Both the position numbers and the translations under genes were made by a program. From Clostridiales bacterium (lineage in GTDB: Bacteria; Bacillota; Clostridia; Oscillospirales; JAAYXM01): a DNA stretch of 8,622 nucleotides. Within the stretch, counting starts at the first letter, position 1. Every line of letters starts with the position of its first letter. The DNA lies in NCBI GenBank assembly GCA_012515925.1, contig JAAYXM010000075.1, forward strand, positions 1-8,622, in the 5' to 3' direction. The notes beneath the pieces were generated by a model. The model searched no databases and was not told the origin of the DNA. It worked only from the letters and a program-made list of their open reading frames with translations. Of the stretch, positions 5,684 through 8,622 are shown piece by piece.

Positions 5684-8622
5684 TTATTTTACGGATAATA
5701 GGTTAAAGAGAAGCTGCGCCATCTGCGCGCGTGTGGTGAACGTTGTCGGCATAAGCCTGCCGTCACTTCCGTTTACGACGCCCGCCCCGACGAAATACTC
5801 CATGGCCTCCCGCGCGTAAGGCGCTATATCGCCGCTGTCTGAAAAGCCCGATATTGTTTTTCCCGAACCAGCCTCCGGCAGCTTCCCGGAAAGCTTCAGA
5901 GCGTTATACAGCATAGTGAACATCTCCTGACGGGTAATATCCCGCTCGGGCGCGAATCTGTTGTCTCCCACGCCTCTTGATATCCCGAGCCGCTTCGCGG
6001 CCGCTAAATATCCGGTATAGTAGGTGTCTCCCGCGTCGGCGAAGTTATCCGCCGGGTTTTCATCGGGCGCCATACCGTAGGTTCTCATGAGCATCGTGAT
6101 AAACTGACCGCGGGTGAGTCTTGAATCCGGGCTGAAGTTTCCGTTTCCGGTGCCGTTTGTAATGCCCCGAGCGGCAATGAATTTTACCGCCTTGTTATAC
6201 CACGCGGACGGGACGACGTCCGTAAAACTCACATTGCTGTAATCCACGGCAAACCGCCCGAAGTAATCCGCCTTAAACAATATCGTATGGTTTTCGGGGT
6301 CAAAGCCGGCGTCACATATAATCCGCGTGCCGCTGCCGCCGTCGGCGCGTATTATTATGCTTTCGGTGTTTTTAAGCTCTTCCTCCGTCGGCGTGTACGG
6401 AATTGTTACCGTAAAGAAATTTCCGTCGCCGTTAAACACGGCGGGTTTTCCGTCCCGTGTTAAGGATAGCGAAACCGAAGGTTTTTCGCCCGTCTTACCG
6501 GAGAGTTCGATGCTTACATCTCCCGAGCCGATTGAGCTTAACAGCGCCGCGGGGAAATCCATATCTCCCTTACCCGTTACAACAGTGAGCCCCGCGTTGT
6601 TATCAATAAGCTTTTTAAGCGCGTCACCGGTAAGGTTAATCCTTATTACCCCGTTATCCTTAACCTGATTTGTGAGGTCTACCGTAACACTTGTCTGATT
6701 GTCCGGTATGCTCTGCGGGAGTATATCAACCGGGACGGTATCCTGTTCGTCCCGCGTTTCCTGCTTGCCCGCGCCGGAAGATGAGCCAATGTATCCTCCT
6801 CCGCCGCCGCCGCCGGAGCCCGACTCCTTTGTAGTGAATATAAACTCATAGTTTTCATGGTGCAGCTCGCTTTCGGCATTTTGCGCCGCGCCCGGAGGAA
6901 TCAGAACCGTGTATGCGGCGTCCGGGCGAAGGCGTCCCGCGGGTAGAATATACAGCCATTCCCCGTCAATAACGCCGGACGCGGCAACCTTTGTGTTATC
7001 CGATTGATACAAGGCTATTTTCGCGAAGTCGGGGCCTTGATTTATGTTCTGATTATAGCGGACCTTAATTTCGCTATCCGCCTCTATATCCGTCATACCG
7101 TCTCCGGGGTAAGAAAAGATTATTTCGGGATTGCTTACGGTGGTTAAGAAGCTTAAACTGATTGGTTCATCCATTTTATGTCCGTACGCGCTTGAAACCG
7201 CGTCGGCGGGTATTGTCAGCGTATAGTTTATACCCTTTCCGAGCGGGCTTCGCGGCGTGATTGTTAAGGTATTTTCTTCAATGGCTTTATCAATTCCGAT
7301 TTCATTTAAATTCTCGTCAATCAGCTCAATCCCGTCAAATCCCGTACCCTCGCCGACATTCATATTAAATCCGATTGTTATTGCCTTATCAATGCTTACC
7401 CGGTCAGACCCCGGCGCCGGGTCCATTCTTTCCGCGGAAACAGACGCGGGCTTTATCGTAAAACCGAACGTGTTGTTTTCCCCGGAAAACTCCTGTGTGC
7501 CGGCGGGAAGGAGCGCGTTAACCGCCATTTCGGTTTCCCCGTTCTGATTCGCCGCAAGCCCGTTTGAGGAGAACATGAAGTCGAGTCTGATTTCCTGACC
7601 GTCCATCATACTTTCTATCGTCTTGGTCTCCAGAACCTCTCCGCTCGGGACATGCTTAAGCTGCAGCGTTATGTTCTCAAGAGCTCTTCCGCCGGCATTG
7701 ACAACGCTTACCCCGGCAAGGTAGTTATTCCCTTCGGTGTTTTCGCATTTCACATCAGTCACCGCGATATCCGCGGTTATTATTTCAAGGGTTTTTGAGT
7801 TGCTGCTTTCATCCGCGTCATGTACGCCGTTGTCCGTACTGACCACGGCATTAAGCCGATACATCTCTCTTTCCTCGGGCGCGACCTGCCATGTAAGCTC
7901 AAGCTCGGCTTCCCCGCGCGCCGGAACAGGCTCTTCGGTCGTGATTTCGCCTATAAGTCTTCCCTCACCCGGCTCGCCGTCATATACGGATAATGTCGCG
8001 TTTTCGGCGAAATCACCGTTATTCTTAATTACGGCAGAAATCCGCGACTGCGCCCCGGCAACCGGGATTGCGGGCTCCGTCCGGAGCTCATCAACGGCCA
8101 AATCATGAAGCGGCGTATAGCTTAGCATCATTAAATCCACTTTATCGCCCGGCAGCATAAACTCCGTATCATCGATAACCTGTTTTATTATCACCGCACG
8201 GGTGTAAGCAGCGTTAAGCTTGCCTTCATCCGTGAATACCGGGCTGAATGAGCCGATATATCCCGCGTTATCGCAAAGGCTGAGCACATCGCTCCAGACA
8301 CCCTTATTGATATCATAGAAAGCGGCGGACAGGGAGCTGTTGTTTTCGTCGGCGTTTCCGTAGACTATGGCAATCTGAGGATTTTCGCCCTCCATAACCG
8401 CGGTTTCGTAATCGGCGGGCACTTTTGAAAGAAATTCGTCTGTCAATATGTCCCCGCCTAAAGATGTCTTATATACCGCGCTGCCGTTCTGATGCCATAT
8501 TACAAACCAATCTCCGTCAACCCGCGTGGCTTTGGGGGCGGAGTCCTCGATGCCGTTGTCGGTCATCCGGACAGCCGGGCTCCACGCGGAGCCGTTAAAG
8601 CTTCTGTAAAATACCTCTCTGT
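5684..8622 (-). CDS. Large modular S-layer-anchored surface protein (5' end beyond right edge)
   Basis: The frame is open to the right edge, so the true start, signal peptide and N-terminus are missing. 978 residues are visible (numbered from codon 8620-8618). Residues 1-170 have repeated aromatic, propeller-like strands (YRSFNGSAWSP, DGDWFVIWHQNG). Residues 171-280 and 282-390 resemble CARDB adhesion-type Ig modules (VIKNNGDFAENATLSVYDG; SVVNAGGRALENITLQLK). Residues 396-495 and 498-598 resemble SbsA-type Ig-like (Big_5) modules, each with a late F-x-T-T strand. A seven-glycine, serine-rich linker follows (about 600-620). A beta-rich domain of unassigned function covers 633-794, and three SLH domains cover 799-975. 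SLH domains bind secondary cell-wall polymer, so the protein should be exported and wall-attached. It might bind a polysaccharide or act as an S-layer or adhesion protein; no catalytic motif was recognised. It is convergent with the uronate operon, so probably separately transcribed. Confidence 0.88.
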   Translation of the reverse strand, partial: REVFYRSFNGSAWSPAVRMTDNGIEDSAPKATRVDGDWFVIWHQNGSAVYKTSLGGDILTDEFLSKVPADYETAVMEGENPQIAIVYGNADENNSSLSAAFYDINKGVWSDVLSLCDNAGYIGSFSPVFTDEGKLNAAYTRAVIIKQVIDDTEFMLPGDKVDLMMLSYTPLHDLAVDELRTEPAIPVAGAQSRISAVIKNNGDFAENATLSVYDGEPGEGRLIGEITTEEPVPARGEAELELTWQVAPEEREMYRLNAVVSTDNGVHDADESSNSKTLEIITADIAVTDVKCENTEGNNYLAGVSVVNAGGRALENITLQLKHVPSGEVLETKTIESMMDGQEIRLDFMFSSNGLAANQNGETEMAVNALLPAGTQEFSGENNTFGFTIKPASVSAERMDPAPGSDRVSIDKAITIGFNMNVGEGTGFDGIELIDENLNEIGIDKAIEENTLTITPRSPLGKGINYTLTIPADAVSSAYGHKMDEPISLSFLTTVSNPEIIFSYPGDGMTDIEADSEIKVRYNQNINQGPDFAKIALYQSDNTKVAASGVIDGEWLYILPAGRLRPDAAYTVLIPPGAAQNAESELHHENYEFIFTTKESGSGGGGGGGYIGSSSGAGKQETRDEQDTVPVDILPQSIPDNQTSVTVDLTNQVKDNGVIRINLTGDALKKLIDNNAGLTVVTGKGDMDFPAALLSSIGSGDVSIELSGKTGEKPSVSLSLTRDGKPAVFNGDGNFFTVTIPYTPTEEELKNTESIIIRADGGSGTRIICDAGFDPENHTILFKADYFGRFAVDYSNVSFTDVVPSAWYNKAVKFIAARGITNGTGNGNFSPDSRLTRGQFITMLMRTYGMAPDENPADNFADAGDTYYTGYLAAAKRLGISRGVGDNRFAPERDITRQEMFTMLYNALKLSGKLPEAGSGKTISGFSDSGDIAPYAREAMEYFVGAGVVNGSDGRLMPTTFTTRAQMAQLLFNLLSVK
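5696..6226 (-). repeat. Three SLH (S-layer homology) domains at the protein C-terminus
   Basis: Three diverged repeats of about 50 residues close the surface protein. Their openings are FTDVVPSAWYNKAV, NFADAGDTYYTGYL and GFSDSGDIAPYARE, and each carries the motif that meets the cell-wall polymer: LTRGQ, ITRQE and TTRAQ. Three tandem SLH units are the standard number for anchoring to a pyruvylated secondary cell-wall polysaccharide. Only three residues follow the last repeat. Confidence 0.9.
6794..6814 (-). repeat. Glycine-codon trinucleotide run (GGC)4(GGA)3 in interdomain linker
   Basis: Seven consecutive glycine codons, four GGC then three GGA on the coding strand, encode a flexible linker between the last Ig-like module and the C-terminal half of the surface protein. 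A short run like this could gain or lose codons by slippage without breaking the frame. Confidence 0.8.

Noticed and set aside
8564..8566. ATG at 8566 as the start of the surface protein.
   Set aside because: The frame stays open to the window edge, the 18 upstream residues continue the same strand pattern, and no signal peptide or ribosome binding site is present. It is an internal methionine.

Overview
The window looks like a sugar-acid catabolic locus from a Gram-positive, Clostridia-like member of the Bacillota. This is inferred from strong GGAGG-type ribosome binding sites, short intergenic gaps, two-domain cupin/AraC regulators and a surface protein ending in three SLH domains. SLH proteins also occur outside the Bacillota, and no rRNA or other phylogenetic marker is present, so the assignment stays broad.

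Layout. Positions 1-1327 carry two tandem AraC-family regulators on the minus strand. The second is cut by the left edge after its sensor domain. A 145-bp divergent control region (1328-1472) follows. It holds a good sigma-A-type promoter for the regulators (TTGATA, 17 bp, TATCAT) and a weaker candidate for the rightward operon. Positions 1473-5621 hold a tight four-gene plus-strand operon: a uronate isomerase (UxaC family), two different TIM-barrel sugar isomerase/epimerase-like proteins, and a Gfo/Idh/MocA NAD(P)-dependent oxidoreductase. Gaps are 12-14 bp and each downstream gene has its own Shine-Dalgarno sequence. A hairpin terminator at 5639-5673 lies between the operon and a convergent gene. 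Positions 5684-8622 are the C-terminal 978 residues of a large modular surface protein (CARDB-like, SbsA-type Ig-like, Gly-rich linker, beta-rich domain, three SLH), whose start lies beyond the right edge.

How the genes may work together. UxaC converts D-glucuronate to D-fructuronate or D-galacturonate to D-tagaturonate. The usual next enzymes (UxuB/UxaB reductases, UxuA/UxaA dehydratases, KDG kinase and aldolase) are absent here. The neighbours are instead an oxidoreductase of another family and two metal-dependent TIM-barrel proteins. The UxaC protein also departs from the E. coli and B. subtilis enzymes (as recalled) at several normally conserved motifs, while keeping the HxH and TDSRS motifs. 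The operon may therefore be a variant route for hexuronates or a modified/related sugar, with the divergent AraC proteins as likely local regulators. That is inference. The SLH protein faces the operon and probably belongs to a separate transcription unit.

No tRNA, rRNA, CRISPR array, insertion sequence, origin or riboswitch was recognised. There is no gene-free stretch longer than 300 bases.
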